Notes: generated from the sequence alone by a model not told the origin. A stretch of DNA of 64,000 nt from Colocasia esculenta (GCA_014218235.1 CM024755.1:35608713-35672712), one strand, 5' to 3'; counted from the stretch's first letter, positions 23,523 through 34,034 are shown. A program made the numbers and translations.

Positions 23523-24963
23523 ATGGCAGCTCAAGGATTTGCTAAATGCCAATATGTCAACAGACCACCCTTGTTTGATGGAGAAGATTACAACTATTGG
23601 AAGACAAGGATGGAGTTCTTCCTCCAGGGTTATGACTATCAACTATGGACTATCATTGAAGAAGGAGATCTGATAGTTCTCAACCCAAGAGGAGAGTAGA
23701 CAGACAATGACAGAAAGATGTTTTCTCAGAATAGTAAAGCTAAGAAGGTCATATGTTGTGCCCTGACAAGGAGTGAATTCAATAGGATCTCAGCATGCAA
23801 ATCTACAAAAGAAACGTGGGACAAGTTGAAGCTCACATATAAAGGAACAGACAAAGTAAAGGAAACTGGGATTGGTATCCTAGTTACACAGTACGAGAAG
23901 TTCCAAATGCTGACAGGTGAGACTATTACACAAATGTATAGCAGATTTATTGACATAACTATGGTCTTGCAGGGCTTGGAAAGGTATACAACAATGGTGA
24001 TATGGTAAGAAAAATTCTTAGATCACTACCAAACCAGTGGACGCCAAAAGTCACAGCTATAGAAGAAGCTAATGACCTAACAACTATGTCATTAGAAAAG
24101 CTTATAGGATCATTGATGGCACATGAGATCAACATGGAGCGACTATCTAAAAGCTCATCCAAGAAGAAATTTACTAATGCTTTCAAAGTTATAGTTGCTC
24201 CTTCCACCTCTTCCTCTTCTAGTTCAAAAAGTACAGGTTTTGAAGATAGTGATGTTGATGATGTCCTATCAAAACTTCAAAAGATCTTTAAGAAGAACAA
24301 GAATGGGTCAAAAAAGATCTAAAAGAAAGATAAAAAGGAGAAAGAACTAGTTTGCTGTGAATGCAGAAAGCCGAGACATCTGAGATCAAATTGTCCAAGA
24401 CTCAAAAAGATCGGCCAGCTAGAAAAATCCAAGAAGAAGCACAAGAAATATAAGAAGAAAGCCATGGCGGCTGCATGGGATAATGAAGAAGTCTCCTTAT
24501 CAGATTCATCAAGCTTAGATTCAGAAGAAGAGCAGGTAAGTCTAGCCCTCATGGTAGGACTAGATGATGTACAGTCTGACCCATCTTTTAATTCTTGCAC
24601 TGAATCAGATTCTGAATTAGAAGATTTAGAAGAAGTTTTAATAAATTTTATGAAAAACATAAAGATGTTGTAAAAGAATTAAATAATCTAAAAAATAACC
24701 TTACTTGCTTGGAAAACACTAATTATGATCTTAAATCCAAAATGGAACAATTGAAAACAGAGTTAAAGGAAAGTAAAAATAATAATTATCTTTTGTGTGA
24801 AGATTTAAATAGCAAGAACAATGAAAAATTAGAGTTAGAAGAAAAATTGAAAACTCTAACTGAAGAAAATATTTATTTAAAAGAATCAGTTAGAAAAGTA
24901 ATAAAAGGTAAAACATTTCTAACTTTATGTTTAAAAGGCTCAAAATCTGGCAACAATAAATAA
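23523..24963 (+). pseudogene. Broken gag of copia A
   Basis: This Sirevirus-like gag is homologous to 4621-5820 and to the Gag at 37294-36017. It starts at the ATG at 23523. In order there are a stop at 23697-23699 (where the Sirevirus Gag has tryptophan), a frameshift near 23975-24000, a stop at 24320-24322, a zinc knuckle around 24354-24395 that keeps all four CCHC ligands, a frameshift near 24640, then a Glu/Lys/Leu-rich coiled coil to the stop at 24961-24963. It could not make a full Gag as it stands. The reading frame resumes here after the LARD-like insertion, which separates it from its primer-binding site by 8.7 kb. Confidence 0.85.
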
Positions 24964-25079
24964 GGTCTTGGATACGAACCTCCTGAAAAAGGAAAATAAA
25001 TTAAGTATCCTGAAAAATATCCATTGCTAAAATTTGTAAAAGAAACTAATATGCCTCAGAAGAAGGCTCTAGTAGTTAA

Positions 25080-25400
25080 CAAATGCTCTTAAAAGAAAAT
25101 TAAAAGCATAAAGGCCTATAAAATAAATTATATTCATTGTTGTTCACATTACAACAAACTAGGCCACACAGTAAACACCTACACAACTAGGCACTTAATA
25201 TGGATTCCTAAAGGATATTTTTATGCATCTAACCATCAAGGACCCAAAAAAATTTGGGTACATATTTTTGAGTTATTTATTTGCAGGATAGCCTTAGAGC
25301 ATCAGGAACAAAGGATGCTCAAGGCATTGGTGACTACCAACTCTTCATCCAACTCAAATATGAAGAGGGAGTAGTCACATATTTATATTTAATTTATAGT
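25080..25400 (+). pseudogene. Second zinc knuckle and protease scrap of copia A
   Basis: The region around 25135-25180 corresponds to the second zinc knuckle of copia B, but two ligand cysteines are changed to tyrosine. From about 25286 comes the same protease scrap as in copia B, with the same short gap before the Gly-Asp step. Homology ends just after GVVTY (about 25366-25380), followed by unrelated sequence. Integrase, reverse transcriptase and RNase H are absent. Confidence 0.6.
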
Positions 25401-25864
25401 ACTACTAATAAGCTTTTGCAAGTTTCTCTTTATAAGATTAATGCAGGCAAAACTTATGAAGACTTGACAAACAACAGGTGGATATGTCAAGAAACAACAA
25501 GATCAAACACCAACAAGTAGAAATCAACAAGAAAATGTCGATAGACTCAAATCTGGTTGTTGACAGACAAGCCAAATTGGTCGACAGACAACAAGCATTA
25601 TGAAGACTTGCCAGAACATCAAGTAAGGGGAGCCTCACATCCAAAGGGAGCATGTAAAAAAAAAAGGAGGGGGGGGGGGGGAACATTTCATTCAAATATT
25701 GTTGAACCCCTCTCCTAAGAATATTTCTTAACGGGAGAATGCAAATGGTAATATCCTTCCTTTTTTGTTATTGACAAAAAGGGAGAGTATTTTATGCTAT
25801 GAACTTTCTGTTGATTAGTTGTATTGAATATTTTTTGAAAATTCACATGAGTTTTGTCATCACT
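25401..25864 (+). other. 3' non-coding region of copia A
   Basis: No gene is visible. It holds short purine-rich runs, including an A run followed by about 13 G at 25669-25681, and a partial echo of the LTR start (TGTTGAACCCCTC near 25699) also present in copia B near 6627. The extra TGTTGAAC echo may be an LTR-proximal duplication. Confidence 0.5.
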
Positions 25865-25878
25865 AAAAAGGGGGAAAT
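25865..25878 (+). other. Polypurine tract of copia A
   Basis: AAAAAGGGGGAAAT directly precedes the TGTTGAACC start of the 3' LTR. Confidence 0.85.
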
Positions 25879-26019
25879 TGTTGAACCACTCCTATATTTT
25901 ATCCCTTTATTTTGGTGATAACAAAACCTCATGATTATCATAAATAATATGAATATATTCATTACCATTTTGAAGATTATTTATGTATAAGAAATAACAT
26001 GTTTCATTCGAAACTTCTC
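25879..26019 (+). repeat. 3' LTR of copia A, part 1 of 3
   Basis: The first 141 bp of the 3' LTR, matching 12529 onwards. It is cut at TTCTC (26015-26019) by the solo LTR insertion. Part 2 is 41850-42519 and part 3 is 44646-46034; together they total about 2.2 kb, agreeing with the 2268-bp 5' LTR. Confidence 0.92.
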
Positions 26020-26379
26020 TGTCATGCCCCCACGCATAATATCGGAACGTGAGGCAATTGCAAATAAGTGAGTATAGAGCGTATAATAGACATCAACCAT
26101 TGGAGAATTGAATAACACTAAATCAAAAGTATTTCATTGATAATTCAACTAATGTCTATTACAACCACTAATTCAGAGCCATAACTTGGGGCCCAATTGA
26201 CATAATTACATTGAAGAAAAAGTAAAATGCTAAACTAAGACTTCTAGTATAACGCTAGTACGCTAGGGCACTCTCGGATCACTCCTGGTCATCTCCTTCC
26301 TCATGAGTGTAGGTATTCTACTCAGTCTCACTTGAGAACACAGAACAAATAACGCAGGGTGAACGATAGCACCCAGTAG

Positions 26380-28346
26380 TGTTGCCCAGCTAGCTAGCCC
26401 AGAGGGGGGGGGTGAATGGGTTATTTAAAATTTGATCTTTGATTAAAACCTGTTCACTAAAAAGATTACACAACAACTTAAACAAACGTTATAGTTGGAC
26501 AAAATAAGACAGCAAACGCACATAAGCACAACCACAAGACACAAGGGTTTTTATCCTGGTTCGGAACTCCTCTCCACAGAAGACCTACGTCCAGTCCCTG
26601 AGCAATGCCTCAGGATTTCACTAATTAAGGTACTATCCCCCTCACGGATCCTTACACCCAGCCTCAACTGGTCTTCCTTCAACTTGAAGGGAAAACAACC
26701 ACCCTGGATACCACCAGGTCTTCCTTCGTCCAGAAGGGTACAAACCAAAGAAACGAAGTTTAAGAACAAGCTTCAGACACTAGCTTAACCAGCTACAAGC
26801 TGAAGCAAACAAGCCTCGAGAGAGAAAGAGAATTTGACACTGGTTTCTCTCCAAAGACTACACAGGCTCTCACAAGAATTTCTTCTTTGAACACTGAGAG
26901 CTAAAGAGCTAAGAGAACAATTGGAATGGTCGCTTCGCTCTTGCTTGGAACTCCGAAGACTCGAAGAATTGGTGTTTCTTTCTTTTTGAATGATGTTATC
27001 TCTTTGTTGTATGTATTCTTCTCAGTCTTGAGTCTTGTATTTAAGCTTCTACTTGAAATTTGAACGTTAAAAGAACCGTTGTCTCTCATCCAGGTGTACG
27101 TTAGACTGGTCAGCAAGGAAGCTTCTGATCTTCAGTCTTTTATCCTTTAGTACATGCCAGAAAAATATTTTAGAATCTTGTATCTTGTGTCCAACGTTGT
27201 ACAGATGAGTCTTGTCAGATATCTGCGAGCATATCAACAATAAATAGAGGACAGCTAGGACTGTCGTCGATTGTTAGTTGCAGTTGGAACAGATATTGCA
27301 ATATATAGCAAAGCTCCTTTCTGTCTAAAAAAGGACGTAGACAGAGTAGCATAAAAATGGAAGATATTGTCTGCATGCATGGGAGATACGATCAGAGAGC
27401 ATTTAATGCGTAGCAGTCAACAGACGAGATATGACTTTGACTTTTCAACGCTATTAAAAAGCATTATACTGATACAGCAAAAAAGTCGATATGAACAATC
27501 CCGATGCCTTCATGACTTATGAAATCGTTATACGATAACAGACAAATCGTTATGACAGAGCATTATTAAATTATAATGATGAAATCGTTATGAGTTATAG
27601 CAAATCGTTATAAACACTTATCAAGTCGTTATGAACTCTAAAGAAATCGTTGCGAGAACTAAAGAAATCGTTACAGCTATCAAGTCGTTACGAGTTTCAA
27701 AGAAATCGTTACGAGAACTAAAGAAGTCGTTATGGCTATCAAGTCGTTACGAGTTTCAAAGAAATCGTTACGAGAACTAAAGAAGTCGTTATGGCTATCA
27801 AGTCGTTACGAGTTTCAAAGAAATCGTTACGAGAACTAAAGAAGTCGTTATGGCTATCAAGTCGTTACGAGTTTCAAAGAAATCGTTACGAGAACTAAAG
27901 AAATCGTTATGGCTAGAAAGTCGTTGCGAGTTCTAAAGAAATCGTTACGAGGACTAAAGAAATCGTTACGGCTAGAAAGTTGTTGCGAGTTCTAAAGAAA
28001 TCGTTACAAGAACTAAAGAAATCGTTACGGCTAGAAAGTCGTTGTGAGTTCTAAAGAAATCGTTACGAGAACTAAAGAAATCGTTGTGACATCTTTTAAG
28101 AAATCGTTGCGGTATCGATTTGATTGAACTTTTCGGTCAGAAGGAAATCGTTATGCTTATCAATAGAAGTCGATACAAAGACTTGGACAAAGCATGAAAT
28201 GAGACTTACTGATTGTCTTGAACTTTCATTTTTCTTTTATTTCCTGTTCTCAAAGCTCAAGTAATTCATTAGTACTATTTTGTTAATCATCAAAATTAAT
28301 ATATATAATAACTGAATTAATTTATATGGGGAAGGTTTGGTCATCA
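26380..28346 (-). repeat. 3' LTR of the young Sirevirus
   Basis: The LTR runs on the plus strand from TGTTGCCCAGC to GGTCATCA, so the minus strand starts TGATGACC and ends GGGCAACA. It contains the tandem array at 27510-28150 and a G run at about 26402-26411 that is slightly longer than in the partner. Short open frames (26495-27116) occur identically in both LTRs and match no protein I know. Confidence 0.93.
27510..28150. repeat. Tandem array of AAATCGTTA units in the Sirevirus 3' LTR
   Basis: Sub-units built on TCGTTACGAG and AAATCGTTA recur every 18-22 bp. In the middle they form near-identical higher-order repeats of about 59 bp (for example 27660-27890), with words GAACTAAAGAAGTCGTTATG and CAAGTCGTTACGAG. 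The 5' LTR has the same array at about 38490-39130. Confidence 0.85.
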
Positions 28347-28360
28347 ATCTCCCCCTTTTT
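28347..28360 (-). other. Polypurine tract of the young Sirevirus
   Basis: The minus strand reads AAAAAGGGGGAGAT immediately before the 3' LTR start TGATGACC. A second purine-rich run lies upstream on the minus strand (the reverse of CTCCCCC near 28429-28435), as expected for Sireviruses with several tracts. Confidence 0.85.
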
Positions 28361-28490
28361 GATGATGACAAAATATACTAAACATCATATAACAAACAAA
28401 CATGTTTTTCAGAATAGCTTTAGTTTCTCCCCCATTTTGTCAATAAGCAAAAAGATAGGCGATGAGACAAAGAAGAGAGAAATCATTGTA

Positions 28491-28796
28491 TTAAGTGTGA
28501 GGAAGATAGTACATAGGAGACAATAAAGAGGCATGCTGTGAGATGACAGCCCATGCCTTGATCTCAAGGTCTTCAAAAGTTTGTTGGAAAACTCCAGAGG
28601 CAACTGAAAAATTAGGACCCATGGATGGAATGGCCCTTTGAATGTAAAGTTGCCGTTGCTTTTCCAGGAATTCTTCATACTGATGTGGGTCCAAGATGAA
28701 TCTGAAGTAAGTGCTCTTTCCAAAGCTGGCACGATGGAGAAATCTATCCAGAGAGATTGGATAGAAAATCTTCTGATCAAGCAGATCCTGCTTCAA
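28491..28796 (-). CDS. Envelope-like region, C-terminal segment
   Basis: This is the last open segment of the env-like region and ends about 130 bp from the polypurine tract. It encodes aromatic- and charge-rich sequence (for example DPHQYEEFLEKQRQLY) with no clear membrane span. The frame is also open upstream to about 28855, where it takes over from 29457-28777, so a single-base indel probably separates them. The segment is unlike any host protein I recognise. It is assigned to the env-like region only by position and continuity. Confidence 0.55.
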   Translation of the reverse strand: MKQDLLDQKIFYPISLDRFLHRASFGKSTYFRFILDPHQYEEFLEKQRQLYIQRAIPSMGPNFSVASGVFQQTFEDLEIKAWAVISQHASLLSPMYYLPHT

Positions 28797-29457
28797 AGCA
28801 TAGAAGGTTGAATATCTGGCTGCCCACTGAACATAGATCTTGAATTGGGGTTATGGAGTTGAGATCCATGAAGGCTTCGGCTGAGAGAATGGGCTTAGCT
28901 TGACGAACCAAGGAACTGTTGATTGCCTGTAATTGAAGATGGGGTTCCTTGTAGAGGGTTTCCCATATGGTGGGAGTAAGCCTTTCACATTCAGAAATGA
29001 GTGGGGCCAAGGTTTGGGAAGAGATGCGGCCAGAGTGATATTCTCTGAAAATGAACCGCAAGAAGGAGGGTAATCTGCCCAACTTGGCTGACAAACGGCC
29101 CATCTGCCTAGCAAACATATCCAGTGCATGGGATCCAGCATCTGAGTCAAACACTAAAGAGTGTAGCTTTGGCAGAAGAACTGGAGGCTCAACTTTGAGA
29201 TTGGCAAAGTCCACTGTGAGGGGAAGATTTACTGGACGTTCTGATCTCAACATCACTAAGGCTGAATGAAATTGATAGAACTGCACTTCAGGCAGCTTGT
29301 TCAAATAGCAAAAATCACTGTACAGCTGAAAGTTCTTTGCAATTCGAATCTCTTTCAGAATAAAGGGACCCCATGAGTTCTTATGCTGAATGATGAACCA
29401 CTCATAAAAAGTGAGTGGGTGAGCTCTATGGGTAAGAGATCCGGCCCTGGCACTCAA
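28777..29457 (-). CDS. Envelope-like region, conserved C-terminal domain segment
   Basis: The open frame of 226 residues extends upstream of its first ATG. It is rich in hydrophobic and aromatic residues (FYEWFIIQHKNSWG near the N-terminus) and looks like a folded domain and not a linker. I cannot name a domain. It lies downstream of the proline/serine linker (30635-29583) and upstream of 28796-28491, joined by apparent frameshifts near 29700 and 28855. Its role is unproven; env-like proteins of Sireviruses have no demonstrated fusion function. Confidence 0.55.
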   Translation of the reverse strand: MSARAGSLTHRAHPLTFYEWFIIQHKNSWGPFILKEIRIAKNFQLYSDFCYLNKLPEVQFYQFHSALVMLRSERPVNLPLTVDFANLKVEPPVLLPKLHSLVFDSDAGSHALDMFARQMGRLSAKLGRLPSFLRFIFREYHSGRISSQTLAPLISECERLTPTIWETLYKEPHLQLQAINSSLVRQAKPILSAEAFMDLNSITPIQDLCSVGSQIFNLLCFEAGSA

Positions 29458-29582
29458 GTACTTTTCATACTGAGCCTTATTGCCCTTGACAGTTGCCCAC
29501 TGATCTTCATTCTTGAACTCAGTGCCCTCAAAGATTTTGGATTTTTGAGGGTGGGACAGCTGGGTAAGAGGAAGAATAATGT

Positions 29583-30635
29583 TTAGATGCTCAGAGAGGT
29601 TGAGGAAAGGAATACCATAGACGGTGGCGAGGATGCACTTTTGAAGATATTCCCTGTAGATAGGTCTTCTCTTAGGGTCGAGGGTAAGAGAATACCAAAG
29701 AGGAGGGAATAAAGGTACAGAGGGGGTGCTAAGAGAGGAGGAAGATTTCCTCTTTTTCTTGGCAGGACTGGAGGATCAGTCCTGTGGATATGAGAAGCAG
29801 TGGAGAGAATAGTGATGAGGGTGTTTCTTTCAAAATCATCCGGCAGATTTGTGTCAAAGACACCAAGTAGTAGAGGGTTTTCCGGAGGGAAGGTGACAGA
29901 AAAAGGAGTAGGAGGATAGAAAAGGTGTTTGGGGTTGAAGGATGAAGATGGGTGAATTGAAGTTGTCTGAGTTGGAGATGAAGAAGGTGAGAGTGATGAT
30001 GGAGCTGAGGTGTGAGAAGGAGTGGGAGAGAAGGAAGGTTGAGATGAAATGAAGGATGAAGATGGTTGGGTGCGAGGCACAGGGTGTTTTATGGTTGGTG
30101 GTGCAGGAGGGGCTGTAGAAGGAGATGGAGGTGAGGAGAGGGTTGGAGTTGCAAGATTAGAAGTTTCAGGGGCCTTAGTAGCTGTCATGGGCTCTTTCCC
30201 TTTGGCTTGACCTTCTCTGACTGCAGAGGATGGTTCTGATGACCCTGAAGCTGACAATGGTCCTGCTGACCCTGAAGCTGATGGCCCTGCTGGCCCTTGA
30301 GCTGGAGGCCCTGGTGGCCGAGGAACATCTGCTGGTCTGCTCTGAGTAGCTCCAAGAGAAACTCCACTAGACCTTGAAAGAACTGCTAGCATTGACTTGA
30401 TATCAGACATTTCTTTATTAAACCACCTCATTGCATTTCTGACTGAAGATAGCTCAGAGGTAGTTGAAGCTTGACTAGCAAGTATCCCTTGTACACTGGT
30501 CTGAACTGAAGACAGATATCTCCCTGAGCCTTTAGTAATGCCATAATTGGCTTCAGATTTACCTTTCTGTGACTCTTTCTTGGCCTTTTGTGAGCCACTT
30601 CTTTTGCTTGCCCTGCTGAGGGACAGGCACCTCAA
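29583..30635 (-). CDS. Envelope-like region, Ser/Pro-rich linker segment
   Basis: The 350-residue open frame begins with a basic, coiled-coil-like stretch. It then becomes strongly enriched in Pro, Ser, Ala and Thr (roughly residues 105-230), a low-complexity linker. The tail (from about residue 235) returns to ordinary composition. No signal peptide or transmembrane helix is evident. It follows the acidic repeat segment with a frameshift near 30600 and probably shifts again near 29700. It belongs to the env-like region between RNase H and the 3' LTR of the Sirevirus. Confidence 0.55.
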   Translation of the reverse strand: MRCLSLSRASKRSGSQKAKKESQKGKSEANYGITKGSGRYLSSVQTSVQGILASQASTTSELSSVRNAMRWFNKEMSDIKSMLAVLSRSSGVSLGATQSRPADVPRPPGPPAQGPAGPSASGSAGPLSASGSSEPSSAVREGQAKGKEPMTATKAPETSNLATPTLSSPPSPSTAPPAPPTIKHPVPRTQPSSSFISSQPSFSPTPSHTSAPSSLSPSSSPTQTTSIHPSSSFNPKHLFYPPTPFSVTFPPENPLLLGVFDTNLPDDFERNTLITILSTASHIHRTDPPVLPRKRGNLPPLLAPPLYLYSLLFGILLPSTLREDLSTGNIFKSASSPPSMVFLSSTSLSI

Positions 30636-31136
30636 GATTTACATGGCTGGCACTTGGCCCTTCACTAGCAGGAACACTGGCAGGAATTTGATAGTCCTGA
30701 GTTGGTGCAGCTGTCTCAGGAGCATTTTCTATTAAGGATTCCTCATTGCCAGTATGCTCCCCCTGAATAGGAGCATGGAGTTCAGCATCTTCTTGCTCCC
30801 CCTGGGCAGGAGCTTCTTCCAAGACAACTTCCACAAAGTGGCCTTCTGCCACGGATTCTGACACTTTAGGTCTTCAACACTTTGCTCCCCTTGGCTAGGA
30901 GCTTCTTCCAAGATCACGTTTGCTTCAACAGGTCGACCTGCTTCTGAAGCAACTGAGGTGTAGGGAAGAGAATCTATAACTTCTCTCAGAATAGAGGCAA
31001 CTATCGAGGTGGGCAAGGAATCTGCCACACTTGCTACAACTTCTTTCATATGAACTTCTGGAGAATGAGACTCAACCTCCAAGACAGGTGAGCTAGAAGC
31101 CTCTGCTTGATCTGCCACTGCTGGTGCTGCTGACAC
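30559..31136 (-). pseudogene. Envelope-like region, acidic repeat segment
   Basis: There are two overlapping frames, 31136-30732 and 30864-30559. The first reads a Glu/Ala/Val-rich stretch to about 30870; the second continues the same style, so a frameshift lies near 30870. Three related units built on EEAPSQGEQ, EEAPAQGEQ and APIQGEH follow one another at about 30910-30750, a short internal tandem repeat. The stop at 31164-31166 separates this segment from the N-terminal domain in the same frame. Confidence 0.55.
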
Positions 31137-31163
31137 TTGCTCTGCTGCTACTGATCTGATGTC

Positions 31164-32049
31164 TTAATCTGTTGGAGGATCTGCAGCCTCTTCTTGAAAT
31201 TTAGGAACATCTCCAATAATGGCTTCTCCCTCTGCCACAGAGGTCTTTGTCCATATCCCATTCTGCACTGAAAAGCCACTCTTCTTTAAATTTCTGGACC
31301 TTATAGACTGGCCCATCTTCTCTACTACAGCTCCAGACACATCTACTCCGAAATGCTTGAAAATCTTGGTGAGTAGATGAGCATAAGGCAAGGAAACATT
31401 CAGTTTGCTCTTTGTTTCCCAGATTTGAGTACTGGCAAACTTCATTCTCTCAATCATAACTGCGGCCAAGTTGATCTCCTTGTTCTGGATTACCCAGAAC
31501 ATTATGTCCGAGTCTGCCCTAGTGCATGAAGAAAAAGTAGCACTTCGAGGAACTATAATTTGGCAGACAATGAAATGAAGTAAACGATTGAAAGCTGACA
31601 TCTGATTTATATCTAATTTCCCATCCTTCAGCCTGAAACCTGGACCTATAATGCCGAGACCTTTCGCTTCATCATTCACAGAGTGAACACCACTATGCCC
31701 AGAGGTCTTTACTCCAAACAAAGTATGCAATAATTCATGGTCTATCTTGATCTGGGTGCCCTTCACTGAGGAGACAAGGGACCCATCTGCCTCTGACTTC
31801 AAGCAAATGAAAAAAGCTTTCACCAGGTCCGGATAGCTTACCTCGGTGAAAGTAGCAACATCCATCCAATGCATCCTTCTCAAGGCTTCTACTAAACTGC
31901 TCATCCCACTTTTCCTCAAGATTCTGAACGTCCACTGCCTTGTTTCCGCAAATCTTCGACTTCACAAAAGTAAACCTTTCTTGCTCCTTTGGGGACAGAT
32001 ACTCAGCACTGTAGCCCCCTACGCTTCCGGAGATCATCAGAGCGGCCAT
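31164..32049 (-). pseudogene. Envelope-like region, N-terminal domain (putative plant transposon protein family)
   Basis: The likely start is the ATG at 32049 (reading MAALMISGSVGG). A frameshift near 31900-31925 leads into the frame of 31919-31164. That 251-residue segment carries SYPDLVKAFFICLKSE, then a VKGTQIKIDHELLHTLFGV stretch, and later LLHFIVCQIIVPR. This order resembles the domain annotated as putative plant transposon protein (PF20167-like), often found in plant envelope-like or retrotransposon-linked proteins. The assignment is from memory of the family. The frame ends at a stop (31164-31166) after ADPPTD, and env-like sequence continues in the same frame beyond it. Confidence 0.6.
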
Positions 32050-32451
32050 AGGTAGAGGAGAAAGGTTCTGGAGAAGGAGGAAGATGGAAGAGATGGAAGC
32101 TCTCGAGGGATTCTTCGCGGGAAGAAGAGAAAGCTTCAAAAGATGTAGGGGGTCGATGCCGGAATCGTTAGGACATCGGCTTTGGGCGAACAGATAAAAG
32201 AGAAAAGGGTAAAGGTTGAAGACAAGTCGTTCTCAGAACGATTTGAATAATTTAATATTACTTTACCGAAAAGTGAAACGCCAAAAAGGTGGTAAAGACA
32301 GAAAGCGACAAAAAGGTTTGACGAGTCAAACAACTTTTAACACGATAGCGGTCAAGGAATGTAGACAAACTGAATTTTGCTCATTGTTAAAGAGAGAGAA
32401 TTTCATTTCTATCTGAAAATTTTTTATGCCAATAAAATTACAGAAATCTTT
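32050..32451 (-). other. Spacer between RNase H and the envelope-like region
   Basis: About 400 bp without a supported gene. On the minus strand the half next to the env-like start is pyrimidine-rich, with several possible 3' splice sites. A spliced env-like transcript is conceivable, but this is inference. An open frame reaches upstream to 32139 but has no recognisable content before 32049. Confidence 0.4.
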
Positions 32452-33924
32452 TCACAAATTGCACATCCCTAATTCCCTTCTAAGAGATGTAAATCTCTCT
32501 TCAGGTAGGGCTTTTGTGAAGATATCTGCTAGTTGACCATTTGTATCTATAAAAGAAATTTCTAAGTTGCCACTAGCTACATGGTCTCGAATGAAATGAT
32601 ATCTTACCTCAATGTGCTTAGTCCTTGAGTGTTGTACTGGATTCTTGGTGAGGTTGATGGCACTTGTATTATCACATAGTAGTGGAATTGACTTGATATG
32701 TATGCCGAAATCCTCAAGTTGTTGCTTTATCCAAAGGAGTTGTGTACAACAACTTCCAGCAGCAACATATTCTGCCTCAGCTGTTGATAGAGCTACAGAA
32801 TTTTGTTTCTTGGAAGACCAAGATATTAGGCATCCTGCAAGAAACTGACAACAACCACTGGTGCTTTTTCTATCTACTTTGCATCCAGCATAATCAGCAT
32901 CTGAATATCCTACTAATTTTATTTCACAAGATCTAGGATACCAGAGACCTAAATCATGAGTTCTAGCCAGATATCTAAATATTCTTTTTACTGAAATTAA
33001 ATGAGACTCTCTAGGGTCTGCCTGATATCTAGCACACATGCATACACTAAACAAAATGTCTGGTCTACTTGCAGTTAAGTAAAGTAGTGACCCTATCATA
33101 CCTCTATAATTCTTTTGATCTACCTTTTTACCTTTTTGATCACTGTCCATTCTGGTTGATGTGCTCATTGGAGTTGATAATGGCTTTGCACCTTCAAATC
33201 CAAATTTCTTTAACAGCTCTTTGGTGTACTTGGCTTGACAGATATGAGTGCCATCCTTCCCTTGCTTGATTTGCAATCCAAGGAAGTAGCTCAGCTCCCC
33301 CATCAAGCTCATTTCGAATTCTCCCTGCATGAGCTTTTCAAAGTACTTGCAAAGAGACTCATCAGTAGATCCAAAAATAATATCATCTACATATATTTGC
33401 ACAAGAAGTATATTTTTAACCTTAGATTTTATAAATAATGTACTGTCTACCTTACCTCTAGTGAAACCATGATCTAATAAGAAGGTACTGAGCCTTTCAT
33501 ACCAGGCTCTAGGTGCTTGCTTTAAACCGTATAAAGCCTTATGAAGTTTAAATACATGATTTGGAAATTCGGTATCATCAAAACCTGGAGGTTGTTCAAC
33601 ATAAACTTCCTCCTTGATAAAACCATTTAAAAAGGCTGATTTGACATCCATTTGAAATAGTTTTAAATCAAATGCAGATGCATAAGCAAGTAAAATCCTA
33701 ATAGCCTCAAGTCTAGCTACAGGTGCATAGGTTTCATCGAAATCTATGCCTTCCTCTTGGGAGTAGCCTTGAGCTACCAGTCTGGCCTTGTTCCTTAGGA
33801 TTACTCCAGACTCATCCAGTTTATTTCTGAACACCCACTTGGTGCCAATAACTGAATGATTGGATGGTCTAGGAACAAGTGACCATACTTGGTTTCTCTT
33901 GAACTGATTTAGTTCATCTTGCAT
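32452..33924 (-). CDS. pol: Reverse transcriptase and RNase H of the Sirevirus
   Basis: The 490-residue intact segment of the copia polyprotein copies the RNA genome into DNA inside the particle. The reverse transcriptase (about residues 5-250) shows the first catalytic Asp at 93 (QMDVKSAFLNG), the LYGLKQAPRAWY motif at 131-142 and the YVDD active site at 178-181. RNase H (about 335-470) shows Asp342/Asp344, Glu383, Asp418 and Asp467, all in place. It ends at a stop just before the spacer to the env-like region. The frame is open upstream of this ATG to about 34050, so the ATG is only the first internal Met. It is the only complete RT in the window. Confidence 0.95.
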   Translation of the reverse strand: MQDELNQFKRNQVWSLVPRPSNHSVIGTKWVFRNKLDESGVILRNKARLVAQGYSQEEGIDFDETYAPVARLEAIRILLAYASAFDLKLFQMDVKSAFLNGFIKEEVYVEQPPGFDDTEFPNHVFKLHKALYGLKQAPRAWYERLSTFLLDHGFTRGKVDSTLFIKSKVKNILLVQIYVDDIIFGSTDESLCKYFEKLMQGEFEMSLMGELSYFLGLQIKQGKDGTHICQAKYTKELLKKFGFEGAKPLSTPMSTSTRMDSDQKGKKVDQKNYRGMIGSLLYLTASRPDILFSVCMCARYQADPRESHLISVKRIFRYLARTHDLGLWYPRSCEIKLVGYSDADYAGCKVDRKSTSGCCQFLAGCLISWSSKKQNSVALSTAEAEYVAAGSCCTQLLWIKQQLEDFGIHIKSIPLLCDNTSAINLTKNPVQHSRTKHIEVRYHFIRDHVASGNLEISFIDTNGQLADIFTKALPEERFTSLRRELGMCNL

Positions 33925-34034
33925 GGCTAATATCCAAGATTCATCAGATAAAGCTTCATTGACTGTCTTAGGCTCTATTTGAGAAACAAAGGCTAAATAA
34001 TCACAAGGAATTACATTACCTCTTGTTCTTACCC

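Noticed and set aside
26495..26788. Open frame in the Sirevirus LTR, nearly identical at 37471-37764
   Set aside because: Conservation is explained by the two LTRs being recent copies of each other. The peptide matches no family, and the opposite strand is equally open.
29583..30635. Ser/Pro-rich frame as a plant cell-wall protein gene
   Set aside because: It lies between RNase H and the polypurine tract of a Sirevirus, shares its strand and is flanked by other env-like segments. There is no signal peptide.
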